Part shown: piece by piece, positions 32,723-32,982 of the stretch
How the letters are laid out: every line of letters starts with the position of its first letter
How positions within the stretch are numbered: the stretch's first letter is position 1
Source of the DNA: Bacteroidota bacterium
GTDB taxonomy: Bacteria; Bacteroidota; Bacteroidia; Bacteroidales; F082
Direction: 5' to 3'
Assembly: GCA_018816765.1 (NCBI GenBank)
Contig: JAHIUX010000065.1
Coordinates: 1-32,982 of the forward strand
Length of the DNA stretch: 32,982 bases
The notes under the pieces: model-generated
Seen by the model: the letters and a program-made list of their open reading frames with translations, nothing else
Database searches by the model: none
Told to the model about the DNA's origin: nothing
Program-made: the position numbers and the translations under genes

Positions 32723-32982
32723 TCAGCCGTCAATGCTGACGATTGGAGCAAGGTGAAGAAAGGTGGATTTAATGTGTTCGGCTTTATTTCTGTCGTAGGC
32801 ATTCATGCCCTCTAAAGGAAAATACATTGACATACGCTCATATTTATGCCGGGCGGTATGGTGGTAGGGTAGCAAGTCGATTCGGATGACTCCTTTGAGT
32901 GAAGCAAGTATGGTGCGCAGTCCGCTGAGGTTTTCTTCGGTGTCGGTGATGCCTTCGACCAGTGGAATCCGGATGATCAGCG
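32723..32982 (-). CDS. Glycyl radical enzyme activating protein, C-terminal part (cut by window edge)
   Basis: The last 85 codons of an open frame run from the right edge to a TGA at 32723-32725. The visible sequence includes IRIPLVEGITDTEENLSG and LLPYHHTARHKYERMSM, both typical of the C-terminal half of radical SAM activases of the PflA/HypE type. The protein uses S-adenosylmethionine and a [4Fe-4S] cluster to install the radical on Gly757 of the adjacent enzyme. The CxxxCxxC motif lies outside the window. The gene lies upstream of the dehydratase in the same operon, with a 20-nt gap. Confidence 0.85.
   Translation of the reverse strand, partial: LIIRIPLVEGITDTEENLSGLRTILASLKGVIRIDLLPYHHTARHKYERMSMYFPLEGMNAYDRNKAEHIKSTFLHLAPIVSIDG

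Overview
The window looks like chromosomal DNA of an anaerobic member of the Bacteroidota (Bacteroidales or Marinilabiliales-like; this is inference). The grounds are a 46-nt GTTGTG...CACAAC CRISPR repeat of the type II-C kind seen in this phylum, TAnnTTTG promoter-like elements, few Shine-Dalgarno sequences, ABC operons of ~800-residue MacB/FtsX-type permeases, a molybdopterin sulfur-type respiratory complex and an oxygen-sensitive glycyl radical enzyme. There are no rRNA or tRNA genes and no recognisable insertion sequence.

Layout. 1-230 is the end of a CRISPR array (three complete identical repeats, 30-nt spacers) that runs off the left edge; no cas gene is in view. A 41-bp near-perfect palindrome at 243-283 separates it from acpS (363-737, +). 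739-6233 (-) is a tripartite RND efflux operon: adaptor, pump, TolC-like channel. 6385-8873 (+) is a two-gene unit, a two-motif retropepsin-like aspartic protease followed by an exported protein with four tandem CBM48/AMPK-beta-type modules. 8896-21109 (-) is a seven-gene ABC operon: HlyD-type adaptor, one ATPase, four large paralogous permeases and an 86-residue protein of unknown function between the first two permeases. Divergent from it, 21388-24112 (+) encodes an NtrC-class sigma-54 activator and its membrane histidine kinase. A sigma-54-like promoter 16 nt upstream of the adaptor start, together with the absence of a TAnnTTTG match on that strand, suggests that this pair controls the ABC operon.

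After a 488-nt gap, 24601-30262 (+) is a six-gene respiratory operon: Tat-exported molybdopterin oxidoreductase, four-cluster ferredoxin, NrfD/PsrC membrane subunit, two half-length YeeE/YedE (TsuA-like) sulfur-transport proteins, and a membrane-anchored rhodanese-fold protein. The rhodanese has Ala where the catalytic Cys should be, and its only cysteine sits two residues from the end in a GGCS tail on a Lys-rich linker. I read the set as a thiosulfate/polysulfide reductase unit with its own sulfur uptake and a possible sulfur-carrier subunit. A strong terminator (30291-30333) closes it. Convergent to it, 30354-32982 (-) holds a glycyl radical enzyme whose active-site residues match trans-4-hydroxy-L-proline dehydratase (HypD), preceded by the C-terminal end of its radical SAM activase, cut by the right edge.

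The least ordinary parts are the Cys-less rhodanese with a swinging-arm-like tail in a sulfur operon, the protease / 4xCBM48 pair, the four-permease ABC system with an embedded small protein and apparent sigma-54 control, and the CRISPR repeat that contains a Bacteroidota promoter.
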